Origin: Rhea pennata
Lineage: Eukaryota > Chordata > Aves > Rheiformes > Rheidae
Assembly: GCF_028389875.1 (NCBI RefSeq)
Contig: NC_084665.1
Span: forward strand, 126,395,602 to 126,459,601
Length of the DNA: 64,000 bases
Direction: 5' to 3'
Of this stretch, positions 37,086-50,462 are shown in pieces (within the stretch, counting starts at the first letter, position 1; every line of letters begins with the position of its first letter). The notes beneath the pieces were generated by a model. The model ran no database searches. It was not told the origin of the DNA and saw only the letters and a list, made by a program, of their open reading frames with translations. A program made the translations under genes and the position numbers.

Positions 37086-40000
37086 CCAAGACTATGCTAA
37101 CAAAATAAAAGAGTGGATGGCCAAAGTCTAGAGTCTGTACCACACTCTGCCTCTGTTTACCAGCAGAGACAAAGCTAGTTTGAATGTCTCGGATAGCTTC
37201 CTCAGTTGCTTCCAAAAATGATCCTGTAGTCAGAGCTGAAGCACAACTGTGTCTTCCACATTTTCCTCCACTGCAAGACAAATTCTCCCCCAGTCTATGG
37301 AGCTTGTCGTTAGAAGTCAGTTTAGAGTATGTAGGGTTCACTTACCCAATGAAATGGCAAAATTCAGTGCATGTGGAGACTTCTACCCAGGAAAAAAGGA
37401 TACCAGTGCGTGTCCACACTGAACAAAGTGCAACAGTCCCAGGACATGAGCACTGGAGCTTCATCACTCACTCTGCACCATTGCTAGCACAGCCTCCAGC
37501 ATGATGTAGGCTGGGTTGGAGCAGCAGGTTGGCCTCACCACAGTTTTCATTTGTGCTGATTAGGACCCTGCCAAACAGTAAAATCTTCAGGAGTTTGTGC
37601 ATGCTGAGGACCATTCCCTACAGACAACTTGGTTGAGACCACCTTTTTTTGAAGGCTAAGTGAATTTAACAGTACATATATGGCCAAACTGTCAGCTGGC
37701 CATAGTGCTACAGGATGAGCTCTCGCATTAGTTAGCTATCTAGCAAAGTGGTAGTCCAGGAGTGTCCAGATTTAAAATTGAAGTTTCCTGTTACTCTCAG
37801 TCCACACAAAATGAGTTAACAGTGCTGCAAAGGATTTGCTTGATCCAGAGCAGATCAGGTGCTGACTACTCATGTGCTGAAGTGAAGATAAGGACAAACC
37901 CAAGGTCTTACGGGGGATCTGTTGTTCTTGATCTTTATCCCCACGAGACCTTTCCCAGGGCCTGATTCTGTGTCTCACACATTAAGGCCTGGCCCCAGTT
38001 TGCAGGATTGACATATGCCTGCTGAGCTCCAGCCAGCAGCGTCAGCTGGGATCTGCTGAGAATCCAGTCCTGAAAAGCTGATTTATTCAGACATGCAAAT
38101 TCTTGCTCTTGTTTTTGCACTGAGAGGCTCTGTGTACAGAGGTACAAGCAAATTGCAGCACTCAGCATGTGTTGAAGCACTCAGGGGCTGGGAAACTTCT
38201 TTTGCTAACACTCTGTCTCTTCTTTGCCCTCTTGTTTGCTTTTGCTCTGTCAGATAAGGCCACTCTTCACTAGTGTTGAAAATAAGGCCATCACTAGCCA
38301 AGACAGGCAAGGGCCTCCAAAATGGGCTATGTACAGACTAGAAGAGCATCTGGACGGCCAAATCTCGGATTGGAGGAGCAGTCCTGGGAGATCTCTGGTG
38401 CACTATAGAGAGTAAAGGGGATGAAAGATCCAAGGATCAGAGTGGTCAGACTGTGCTTTCTTGTTTTTGAAATTTGACAAGATAATTTTTTATCAGCTCT
38501 AAAAATGAGACCTCAAAATCCTCATTTTCCTAAATGAATAGAAGTGGTTAAATAACAGAACTCCACTGTGAATTTGTACGCCTTAGGACAGTTCTGACTT
38601 TAGTCCAGGAGGAAAATATTTTTTTCTTCCTGAATTTTTCCTGTATTTGGCACTGAAATTAGAGGAGTATCAGCCAGCACATAGGACAGACTCTTTAAAA
38701 GAGACCCGAATGTCTGATGTTTTCTCCTGGGAAATCACAAAACGTCTCTGTCCAGTTGGTCAGTCATTTAGAAAGGTCTTACCAGTGTTTATAGTTCATC
38801 AGACTGATTAAGAACCAGACTTGAGTGCTACTGAAGTCCCTGGGAATCTTTCCAATGGATTCAGCAAGAGTTATATTGGATCTTAATAAAGCAGTCAGCA
38901 AAGGTGTCTGCATTTGGTCAGGAAAACACTTGTTTTGCTTTAAGCTTTGTTTGATCTTTGGAAATAAAAAGAAGAACTGGCCTCCTGGGAGCAGCTGTTT
39001 CTCACCAGTCCACCCCGCTGTGCTTCGTGGACCTCACATTGGGACTATGGTCATGGAACACTTTTCTTCTGGGAGGAGGTCTAGAAGAGCTCCACACCTC
39101 CTCTCTTACCTGGTGTGCTTTCTGCTGCTATATCCGCCCTGTAGTACGTTCAGGGGAGATGGAGCAATGGCAGTGGGAACTTTCAGACCCTCCTGTGAAT
39201 GACCATACAGACAGTGTACAGTTGAGATAAACCTGGAGACAAGTCTGGGCTACATCCTAGGCCACATCTATTTGGTCTAAGCCACCTAGACTGGACAAAA
39301 GGCAAGGATGCATCCAAAATTTTTGTTTTCTCTCTCCCCCTATTTTACACATCCTTGGGAGTCTATAAACAGGAAGAAAAACAGAAAACCTTCCTGGGTT
39401 CATAAGACTTGCTCAGTCAGACCGTTGTGGTCTAGCTTTGTGATTTGGTCTAGTAGCTGCAGTAGCTCCTCTGCCAGGAAGCAAGAATGTCTGGGTTAGG
39501 TTGTTTCTCTTGCCAAAGGAAGTTCAAACCACCAGCTCGTGAATCCCAATGAGTGCTCTAGCTACACAGTTTTGCCTGCTGGAGCAGGGCTAGTATGCAG
39601 AAAGTGGTGGGAGGAGGCAGAAAATGTAAAGAAGCAACTTGTCTATGTGAACCTGAAACTGTTACTGCATTTGGCATGTAAGACTCGAAGGAGGCAAAGT
39701 GCGTGGCTTCTGCAGGGTGTGCCCTGTGGGTTTCTCTGGAGCATTGCACAGACTGTGGGCGATCATGCCATTGTCCCATACAGATGAACTGCATTGTAGT
39801 GACTGTTTAAACTGAAAATCCACGACTTCCCATGATGTGGACATTATAATCCTATTATTTCTTTCCAGGAAGCTTTGTGGATCTTTGCTGACCCGACAGT
39901 GCTCACTTTAAAAAGAGATCATTAATCATTTATAGCAATGTTCTTGTCCTTGGCCTTGGTGGCTTATATATTTCTAATACTCTTGAAGAGTGTCTGGAAA

Positions 40001-43000
40001 ACAGAAGAAGAATGACAATTTCTGGGTTCTGACCCAAATTCTGCTGATATTCTGGGTGGTTTGGAACAAATCACATCACTTTCTTCTGGATTGCCCAATC
40101 TTGGCTACATGCAGTGTCACCTTCTCAGACTCATACATCCCATCCAGCAAAGCCACACAGCCATAGCCCAGCTTCCTGCCCTTGTAAAGCAGAGATGCAG
40201 AGACCAACCAGGTCTGCAGCCCTGTCAGGGCCTAAGGAATTGGAGATCATCCAGTAAAGATGCTGCAGCATGCTGATGGTCTGATTCACAGAGAGGCAGG
40301 ACTTCCAGGCAGGTGCAAATCCTTCCACAGGGGAGAGCTGAACCAGAGAGAGGCTTAGGCATGCTTGTCACAACTCCACCACACTGGGAGGGTTGGAAAG
40401 AACAAGACCGCTGAGGGATGACAGACTTTTTGCATCTCGAGCCAACTCTTGGCAATGAGCGGGAGGAGCAAGAAATGGTCATTCCCCTGCCTTTATGCCC
40501 CCACAGACATGCCTCCCCCCTAAAGCTGTCACCATACAAGGCACTTTTGAGCTCTCAGGAAGCTGAGGGGACTCCTAAAGGGTCCAAGTAGTGGCAGCCT
40601 TCGTCTCCCATGCCATCTCCTCATTGTGTGCGTAATCTTTTAGTCAGCCATTACCAGGCTTTGTGCCTCTCCCATTCTCTCTTCTTTCCTCTGACAAAGA
40701 GAGGCAGCTCCCCTTAATGGAGACCATCCAAAAAGTCCCAGTCCTAGCTCCAACAGAGGGAAGAAGGGGACATTATCTCTCTGGGAAAGTGCTGTCTGTG
40801 CCAGTCCATGCATGGTGTACCTCTCACACATCGCCCCTACTTCCCCGTTCAGCCCCGGAGCATGATATTCCTTGGCACAGTCAGTAAGAGCTGTCTAAGA
40901 AAACAGCCTCTTTTGATCAATGTCGTCGTGTCCTGAGGGTGATTTTGCTTCCTGTATCTCAGTGGACAATGCAGCATTATCCCCATCTTACCGACAGGCC
41001 AGCTGTCCAAGTGGATGAGGAAGAAGCTGGTTTGGCAAACTCAAGGATCACCAAGTCAGACAAGCAGAAAGGAAAGATGATTGGAGGTGTGAGCTCCTGG
41101 AGGGTACAAGAAAGAATCTGCTACCACACCACAAACAGTTTTGCCTCCGGGCTAGCACAAGAGCAAAACAACTTCCTAGAAACACACAGAAAGCAAGAAG
41201 TGTTCAAAAGTTGAACAACTGCCTTGCAGAGGAAAAATAGAAATCTCCAAGTCACTTTCCTCACCACAATGACCTACTATTTCATTTTTAAGTCCTTTTT
41301 ATTTTTTTTATCTCACTTTTCTCAAAAATCTTTAATGGAAGCATTTATTGACATTTCTGTATCTTGATAAACTGACAAGAAGGAATGCTCAAGGGCCAGT
41401 TCAATAGAGGCTGTGATCTCCTTCCTGACAAAATGTCAAGTCTCACCATTCACTGTGAAACAGGAAAAAATGTCTCCAAAGTGATTTTTTCATTGCAATT
41501 CATGTGGGAGGAGGAAAACCTGTAGAGTAGCATTGCTCTGTTGGGGGCATGAGTTATGAGGCCTACAAGGCAATAGTGATTTTTCAAAGGTAAATGGCCA
41601 CAACCCTGCCAACAATGCGGGAGGGAACTTCACTCTGAAATTTGTACAAAGGTGGCTTAATCCTCTCTAGGCAACCGAGACAGAGTCCAATTGCTGGCTT
41701 AGAGCGCGCAGGCGAGTTCATCCATGCTGCCTGTATGGCTGCAGCACCAGGAGTGAAAAGAGCCCAGCTTGGATTAACTTTCATTATATTAATGTCAGCT
41801 CTCAGCCCAAGCTCAAGAGCAGCATTTCAGAGAGTTCGGGGGTTTCCAGGCCCTGCACAGAATAGCTGGAGCAGAGCCAGGTTTCCCTCTGAGGCATTTT
41901 ACCCTGCTAGAGCCGCTTCTTCACTTGGCATGAGCCTGCTCGGGCACAGGGCTTTCCTTCGCAATGTCTGGTTGTGCTGAGGCAGAAGAGCAGCAATTCC
42001 TCAGAGATCAAAACCAGGAGTCGTGGTAATGAGGAGCTCTCTTCTCACGACGGTTTGGGTCCTGTCGTGGAGACAGGATACTGCACTGGGGCAGACAGAG
42101 GACTATTTTCCACCCAGTCTTGGTTCCCCTGGTCTCCAGTAGTTACAGAGAGATTTAAGCCACAGGGTTTGCTAAGAGCTGTTTGACTCATCTCCCACAA
42201 CACTCTTTTCTTTGTGGCTTTTGTGGTTTCTTGCTTTTTATGAGAAGGGATGTGGGGTGAGGAGTGGGAATTGTGTTCTTGGTATTTACTATTCTAACTC
42301 TGCCGACTGCTGATATCCAGATAAAGGCTGATCCTTGCTGTGAATCATACCAAGTGCTCACCTCCTTCCTCAGCACCCCCAATATCCTGCAGCAATAAAT
42401 TTTCTGGTTAATTATGAGTTTGAATAAAAACAAAACAAAAAAAAGAGCTGTTTCCTTTCATTACATCTGAATCTTCTACCTTTCAAAGTCAAGTGCCAGA
42501 GGAGGACAAACCCTCTGAAACGCCTAGCTCATTAGCCTCCAGGACAGTCGCTGTCTCTCCTGTGGGAAACCATCGAGGCCCATCCTGAGAGCCACTTCCA
42601 ATCAGCGAGACAAGCCACGGGGGAACAGGCAGGGACACGTTCCCAGCTGTCACGAACCAGCACAACCCCACAGAGCTGCACTGATTTATGCAGGCTGGAA
42701 GCCCAGTCCAAGTATTTGGGGATCAGGTCTCTGGAGCTCTTTTAATTGGTCCTTTCCACCTCTAATTGCCACTTTTCATTGTGGTTGCTCCCTTATGAGC
42801 AAAATTAATTTGGCCTTGGTTAGGGTTGAAATAGGAGCTCTGAAGCCTGTACTGAATGATACTCAAGCCAACACTTAGACAGGACTGATTTTAATTTCAG
42901 TTTTATAGCAGGGAGGCAAAAATAAGAATGAATGCTCCTGGAAATCTGACCAAGCACAGACTGCCTTACCATAAAGATTCACCATCCTAAGCACAGATCT

Positions 43001-43058
43001 GCCTGGGGTGCGTTGCTGGCTTGGAAGATGCCAGTCTCCTTCCCATCTCCCCTCCTAG

Positions 43059-43469
<411 letters not shown>

Positions 43470-44055
43470 AGAGGGGGCAGAAGAGGGAAGGATGGGGGAG
43501 AGAGAGAGAGGATTGGGCAGCACAAGGGCTCTCTCCACCTGATGGCTAGCTGCAAAGAGGCCTCAGAGGAGCAGAGGTAATAGCAGCAAACAGAGAACCC
43601 ATAGCTGGTCTTGGTGGCAGGGCAGAGAAGCAGAGCTCAGCACTGAGATGGGCCAGAGATGCCTGTAGAGAAGACAAGACCTGCAGGAATCATGCAGAAT
43701 GTCTGAACCCAGTATACGTACTTAGCTGGCTCCATCGCAAAGTCCTTTCTCCTCCTTCTCCACCCCCTGCAGTAGCTAAGAGGCTGTCACAGCTCCAGTA
43801 GGGTTGTTATACTCAGAAATCAAAGGGGAGGTTCAAATATCAGCCACAAAAAGCAAAATCCCTTTTCCCTTCCTCTTTACCTCCTCTCAGGCTAGGGCCA
43901 TCTTTTCAGAAAATAAGTCACTTTCCTCACTGGATGAGTCCTCGGGCATTGATCCACAGCCTCTGCTGTTCCGGGCACAAGTTGCATTTGGCTATTTCAG
44001 GTGTGAAGTTGATTGCCAGTGGAAAAGAGCCCTCTCAGCAAGTGAGAGACTGGGA

Positions 44056-44061
44056 ATTAAA
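44056..44061 (+). terminator. Candidate proximal polyadenylation signal (ATTAAA)
   Basis: The common variant signal ATTAAA is followed within 20-60 bases by GT-rich DNA (AGTGTTGAG, TGTTAATGTGCTCTGTTG), as expected of a cleavage-stimulation element. It lies 587 bases after the FAM167A stop codon. It is inferred only from sequence. Confidence 0.33.
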
Positions 44062-46162
44062 TTGTATGCAACCTCAGGAAGTGTTGAGAAGTTGCACTGT
44101 TAATGTGCTCTGTTGAGTTCAATATGCACTAAATTAATTTTGCTCATGGTATAGGTTATGGCCACATCATGGACACACTTATATAGAAACTCCAGCTGGC
44201 CAGAGGTTGTCTGTGTGCCCTAGAAATTATATTCAGAACAACATATGTCCCAGATCTCATTGTCGACAGTGGCCTCAAGACACTGTGTGGTTATTCCCAT
44301 AAACAGTAAGGCAAAGAAGATAATTTACCTTGCCATGACATCCCACACCAGAGAAATCATCCCAGACTGACATTCACCCCAGTACCACCAGCGAGTATTG
44401 GATCCTCTGTAGCAACACATTTCTACCAAAGAAGGGAACTTCAAAAGGAGAAAAGGGACTTCTGTGTAGTGATCAAATGTGTAAAGTGTGAGTATAAAAT
44501 TAAAAGAAGAAATATTGCTGTAATGAGTTGTCATCAATATGCTTTGGAGCTGCAGCAAACACAGGATTCTCTCCCTGTCTGGCAGAATACAGGACACCAT
44601 AAGATGTATTTTCTTGCCTTTCAGTGCAAAGAACTTCACATCCACCTCTATGCTGCACATGGCATGGAGGACAGAAGTAGCCATGGTCTAGATGTGCAAG
44701 GGTAGGACACAAGCAGTCTAGCCATGGTAACCTGGGGACACCTGGCACCCAAGACAGACTGGTCAGAAGCAGCATGGTTGTCTCCAGGCTCTCCCTCCTT
44801 TTTCAGCATCTTTCCTGACCATGCCATAACGGTGCAGTCCTTCATCCCATCACCCCATATCAGCTCTGCTCTCTACCGCATGCTGGAGAGGATGGATGCA
44901 AACTGAACTGATGTGACTGTGTCTGCACAGCTAACTGCCCAGCTGTGAGGGAGAATGGGAAATGCAAGCTGACACTGAGCCAAAAGCTGTGTGACCACAC
45001 TGACATGTGTCTGCGTACGTAAGCTCTGTGCGTGTGAGTGTGTGTGTACATTTTTGTATGTGTGCACGTGAGCCTGCAGGAAGCCTCTCTAGAGAGGGCC
45101 AGGAAGAATGGTGGGCCCACATCTTTGTTTCCAAATCGGATGTGAACTAAAAGCCAATCAGATTCTGTGATGCCTGAGAAGAGAATGAGGATGCAATGAG
45201 ACCTCAAGGCTCTGGGTTTCCATGGAGAGCTCAGGCCAATGAAGAGCACTGGGCCCATGAGACTGGCATTTGTGGAAATCTCAAGGAACAGCCTGGTGCA
45301 ACCCTGTGGTGAGAAGGCTTGTGATTCATCTTCCTTCCAGCTGGTGCTTTAACTTCATAGGAGTCCATGGGTCTCCTTGGGAGGGACAAGTTACCATGCA
45401 AAGGGTTTCATAACCACATGGGACTGCCAGTGACCTCCGCATCTGAGTTCAGTCCTCTATCTCCAGGGGCTCCATATTGTATAACCCCTTGATGATTCCT
45501 CTCCCTGCATTTTAAAGCTCACTGGGGCTCCTTCCCCAAAGGTACTTGGAAGCTCTTTAAACACTGAGAAGCTGCTGTGGCCAGAAACTTGCCTCCAGTT
45601 TCCGTTCTCAATTAATTCACAAACAGCCCCTACATTTAATATTTTCTGGTTTAGCTGCAACCCATCTCCTCCCTTCCTGATGCTTTTCCCTCACTGCATT
45701 TTATAGACAGTTGTCAACCTCCCACTTCTCAGCCCTCCTTTTGCTAGGTTAAAAATCCCAGGCTTATTTAGTCTCCTCTCATAAAGTCGGATCCTCCATC
45801 TTTGGCTTTCCTGGGAGCCCTTCTCCACCCTTCTGCACTGAGAATTCGCGCTTTGAGCAGAATTGTCAAACCACTGTTTTGGTGAGGTTGAGGCGTCTGT
45901 GCATTTCGGTAAAAAGTGTAATTTCTTTCTGCTAAGAAAGGCCACCGGAGCTCTACATATACTAGCAAGTTAAGCAGTACAGTGCCCAAGAACTCAAAGT
46001 TTAATAGGGATGTGGCCAGACTGCCTGTCAAAGCTGAGAACAGGCCACAATGCTGTTTGGTTTACTAGTAGAGAAGTAGCCTTATTTTCCCATGGACATT
46101 TTGAAGAAAAAAAAATAAGGAGAAAAAAAAGCTTATTAAAAATCTTATTTGTTTACTTTTCT

Positions 46163-46168
46163 AATAAA
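46163..46168 (+). terminator. Candidate distal polyadenylation signal (AATAAA)
   Basis: This canonical AATAAA lies in an AT-rich stretch about 2.7 kb after the FAM167A stop codon. The downstream GT-rich element is weak. It may be a chance word in AT-rich DNA. Confidence 0.28.
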
Positions 46169-46337
46169 AAATTTTGATTCCTGTCCCACATGCTGAATTT
46201 CAGAGGCATTTTCAATCAAAACACGGCAATGACAGCCTTTCTATGAAAATAATGCCTTAGAGAGAAACAGTCCTCTTCTTCTAAGAGTAGCTAGGGTCAA
46301 ATACAGATTGGGCCTGCCTCTGGGCCCATGTTTGGTT

Positions 46338-46658
46338 AAGTATCTGAAGGAAGAGTGTCAAGGGGACAAACTCTTTTCAGTTGTCCCATGTGACAGGACA
46401 AGAGGCAATGGGCAGAAATTGAAGCACAGGAAGTTCCGCCTGACCGTGAGGGGGAATTTCTTCCCTGGGAGAGTGACAGAGCACTGGCACAGGTTGCCCA
46501 GAGAGGTTGTGGAGTCTCCTTCTGTGGAGATATTCAAGACCTGCCTGGATGCAACCGTGTCTACCATGCTGTAGGTGACCCTGCTGAGCGGGGAGGTTGG
46601 ACTAGATGATCTCCAGAGGTCCCTGCCAACCTTACTAATTCTGTGATTCTATGATTCT
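46338..46658 (+). mobile_element. CR1 LINE, short 3' fragment (second copy)
   Basis: This 320-bp fragment matches the 3' half of the element at 105-734 in the same orientation. It starts within the ORF2 words KYLKEECQGDKLFSV, continues through the same HLP(R)EVVESPS-type terminus and the stop codon near 46572-46574, then the CR1 3' UTR (GGACTAGATGATCTCCAG). It ends with tandem ATTCTGTG/ATTCTATG octamers. Relative to the first copy it lacks 6 bases after the CAAGGGGAC word, keeping frame. It is a dead, strongly 5'-truncated copy, just downstream of the FAM167A 3' UTR. Confidence 0.93.
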
Positions 46659-47891
46659 GAATGCAGGAGATTAGTACAAGCAGCCTCTTAGGAAGCCATT
46701 ATATGTGGTGTAGGAAATACAGGTCTGGGTTCCAGACTTGCATTTTCCATATTAAGTGGGACGGGGACATTCAAAACTGCCAGCTGTTCATCAAAACGCA
46801 CAATTTTTAAATTATAAAATGATGTCTGTACTGATTTCTGCATCTGGTCTCTCATTGTGTCCAGCAGCTCTGCCTCTGCCTGGGGAGCCATTGGGGGTGC
46901 TAAGAAAGTTTCTATCTGTTCTCTGGAGACAGGAGAGTGGGTTTTTTGCCTGCTGATATGGTGCTCCTCTAGGACTGACTATCAGCAAGAGTTGAACAAG
47001 TGATGTTCTGCACTGAAGGGCACAACTCCAGAGCAAAATGCATCTTTCAAAATGCAGACAGCAATGGTAGGCTGGAAATCTGTGTGAAGCATCAGGCAGT
47101 ATTAGCAACTGTGAGCTAGGAAGCATCAGCCTGATGCTTTCAAGGTTTCCAGATACACAGGATTTCCAGTCAACTTTCTCCAGCATTTTCTATCCAGGCA
47201 CATCACGAGGACACCTTTACAGCTTCATTAGCACCTATTCTACTTCACAATCTGTAGGGGAGAGAAAGTGGCAGAATATGGTATGTATTTCAACAAAAAA
47301 TACCAGAAACAAAGCCAAAAACAAAAAGGTCTTCTTTTGTTAGGTGTTGTTTTGTTGCCCAACCACCGAGTCAAATGCAGATTCAGATACTTAAAAACAT
47401 ATCAAGCTATGGAAAAAAATAAATAGATGAGTAATTGATTTTTGCTGACCTTTGTTTGGGAAACAAAAAAAAGTAATACAAAGCTGGGCCTTGAAAAACA
47501 TGAGTTTGAGTTACTGCTCCCACTACAAAATCCCTGGAAAGGATTCATCAGGGCTCAGCTGTCTGCAAGGAGACAAGTTGTGCCCTCAAAGTGCCTCTTC
47601 CTCTTGTCCAAGTGGCCAAGAGCCACATTCACCTTTTTGAAGGTGGCTGTCACAAGCAACAAGAACAGCAGCAAAGCTGGACCATGTGTATCTGAAGAAG
47701 AGCTCCACTATACTTTGATTCAAGCTCTTGGATTGTCCATAGCCCCCTAGCTGTGAGACATGCTCTTCAACGAAAATAAAGGGCAAATCTGAGATTAGTC
47801 CATATGAATAATTGACCTGATTTTTAAATAAGATGGTCAGAATTGAAGACAATAACTTTCCTCAGGTTAACTTGAAGACCAAATTTCTTTC

Positions 47892-47910
47892 TTTTTTTTT
47901 TTTTTTTTTT
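47892..47910. repeat. Poly-T tract (T19)
   Basis: Nineteen consecutive thymines in AT-rich non-coding DNA. On the minus strand this is a poly-A run, but no retrocopy was recognised beside it. Confidence 0.93.
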
Positions 47911-48378
47911 CCTCCTCAAAATTTCACATATATGCAAATTTTGGATGGGGATAGTTGATTTAATATTTTAACTGTTTCTTTTTTGTTTCATTTAAAATAA
48001 ATCTAAAAATAATAATTTTAAACTGAAAACATTAAGAACAGCTCATTTGCATTCAAATATTGCTTTGTAATAAATCATCAAAATATTTTCCTTGCAAAAG
48101 TCTTAATGAAACTTTTCTACTTACTGCTTTTTTCAGTGAGTAGAAGCTACTCTTCAAACTAGACCTGTAGTTTTAATCAACCCAATATGCTTTATTTTTC
48201 AGCATGAGAAAAAACAGTTGAAAATAATTTTCCAAAGTTGATTTCTGACTTCTTCTGAGTCAATTAAGATGAAGTACAAATCAATTTTACATGTTTTGAC
48301 CTAAGATCAGCTGGCCACATTCTGGCATGGATCTGTCAGAACATATTAATGTACAAGACCTCGCTCATCTGTCACAAC

Positions 48379-48475
48379 CCCAATTCAACTGCTATAAAAG
48401 GGTCATTACTCCTGAGGAAAGTGTCGCATTCCTTACTCTCTGGTACTACAAAGTGCTATCATATGACTAGTAAGT
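48379..48475 (+). promoter_or_regulatory. TATA-type core promoter candidate with nearby splice donor
   Basis: A CCAAT word (48379-48383) is followed by GCTATAAAAGGG, a textbook TATA box with TATAAAAG at 48393-48400. About 70 bases further, the consensus splice donor GTAAGT begins at 48470. A transcript starting about 30 bases after the TATA box would have a first exon of roughly 45 bases ending at 48469. No coding capacity is apparent in that exon. The signals may be coincidental; no transcript evidence is available here. Confidence 0.25.
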
Positions 48476-50341
48476 GATTTGTATTTTGATATCTCCCGTT
48501 ACTGCCTCTATATTACCATTAATGCAATTAAATAAAGATATCATCCCAGAAATGAACAACCCACTTATACTAGGAATGTCAGAAGATTACATATTTAAAG
48601 AGTTACACATTGAATTTTCAGATTACCTCTGCTCCAAGGTATTTCAGATGCTTCTGTCTGACCTTTCTTTTTTAACATCTGAATAATATCTCAGCTGGAG
48701 TATTCCCAGCACTTAGCATTTTCACAGACTGAAGCTGTCTGTTAAGTGGGTTTTATTTTAGATCAGGGAACGCAGACGGGGGTGTCTGTGCACATGGGAA
48801 GACTTGTAAAGGGGAGGTGTCAGATACAGCAAAACTAGAATCAGATATGCTTCCCTTGTTGCATATACTGCAACCAAAATCTCAGAAAGAAATCACCCAG
48901 CAAGTGTTACTCATAGCTCAGCAGGTCTCCAGAGGAGCTATGCAACCACCCACGCAATGTCCCGAAGGAAGAGCGCCACTGAAAGATGTGAAAACCACTC
49001 CATAAATCCTCACTGGTCTCTGGGTAATCTATGAAGTTGGGAAGACCAAACAGTCCTGGCATCTCACTCATCTCTAATACCAGGTGAAACCCCTGAGCCT
49101 CAGGTGACTGTACTCATTGATGCAAAGTTGGACCCTGTGCTACAATATTTAGATGTGGATTTTAAGGTAACAGAGGTTCAAATCTGGGGCAAGCTCCTGG
49201 CCCAGCTAAATCATGAGCAGGTGGCTGCTCTTGATTTCAGCTCTTGTCCTTCCAGTTTATTTTATCAAGAAGGCCCTGGATGCCAGCTCCACCTACTCTT
49301 CATTTAGAGCAACCAAGACCTGGAATGCACAATACCTATTAGCAAAGGGAGGATAATGCAAACTCTTCCCCAGCTGTGTAGTCCAGTCCCCAGGTAGCCA
49401 AGCTATCTTTGTCATCTTTTGTCTTCAGCACTATGAAAGGTCTATAAATGCTACAATGATGAGATACTGGTGGAAGAGGCCCAATGCTTTACCATTGCTC
49501 CTTCCCTGACATCTCCTCTTTCTGGTGGCTTTCTCAGCTTCTTTGTGGATTCCTCCCCCCCGCTCTCCTAGGGGGAGGCATGCACAGCAGAGAGAAGAGG
49601 GGAGCATTACACAATGTTTTTGTTCAACTGATGATTTCCCCTTGCCAGTTGGAACAAGCTTCTCATAAATTGCAGCTTTCTGGAGGAGTTTCAAAAGCTT
49701 TGCATTCTTAGATGTCTCTCTTCCCTGGGAACAATGGTGGCAGGAAGGAGCTGGTTCAAAAAGTGCCATATCCTACAGGGGATTTCTTTAGGATGGGGAT
49801 TGCTTGGGGAGGCAGATGGAGCACCTTCAACTGGTTTACATTGCAGTCTGAATTGTTAAGATGACAACTCAATGGGAAGCATATGCCAGAGGACATTTCC
49901 CGTAGGAGTGCTACGAACAGTATTGTGTGGCAACCTACAAAGGTCAGCTCTATGAGTCACCTCTTTCCACTACCCTAGAAAGGCCATAGAAATTGGCCTC
50001 AGGGCCAGAGAAGAAAACATGGTACTCCTTACACCTGCATCAAGAAATATAGTCAGGACAGCAGGCAATTAACTATTTTCATAGTACAGCATTCACTAAT
50101 GACTCATAAGTCTTGCAGAGGGACAGTTCCCTTACCCTCTTTTAAGTTAAGACTGTAGAGACAGAGTCTTCTTGATTCATGACATACCTGAAATCATCCA
50201 TCCAGAGGTATTATCATTCGTTCAGAGAGGAATGCTAAGAGCTGCTTCTCCACCACGCCAGCGGCAGCCAGGACCAGTTCTCCAGTATTAGGCCAAGTGG
50301 CCAACCAGGCCAAGTCTGCATTATTAAAATCCTTCCCCTTC

Positions 50342-50462
50342 AAAACAGGGCAGCCAAAACCTGACTAACTTTCAGGAGTGGTCCCTGGCCCATGCAAACT
50401 CCCAAACCTTGCCTGGGGATTGGTGACCCAGATCTAAACTGTGCCAGGGACTATGCTGACCA
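50342..50462. repeat. Unclassified dispersed repeat, copy B
   Basis: The segment resembles 36955-37085 over about 120 bases in the same orientation, with shared words AAACAG, GCCAAAACCTG, GGAGTGGTCCCTGG, TTGCCTGG, TGTGCCA and GACTATGCT. Identity appears moderate, with several indels, so the copies would be old. It is not recognisable to me as a named family. Confidence 0.45.

Larger units (their letters stand above)
43470..46183 (+). other. FAM167A: FAM167A 3' UTR, extent uncertain
   Basis: The sequence after the stop codon has no further coding similarity and starts with a G/A-rich run including a short GA repeat (43498-43510). Two candidate ends are listed: an ATTAAA at 44056-44061 with GT-rich sequence behind it, and a canonical AATAAA at 46163-46168. 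Their use would give a 3' UTR of about 0.6 or 2.7 kb. A TG-rich patch occurs at 45029-45072. The CR1 insertion begins just after the distal site, at 46338. Confidence 0.4.
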
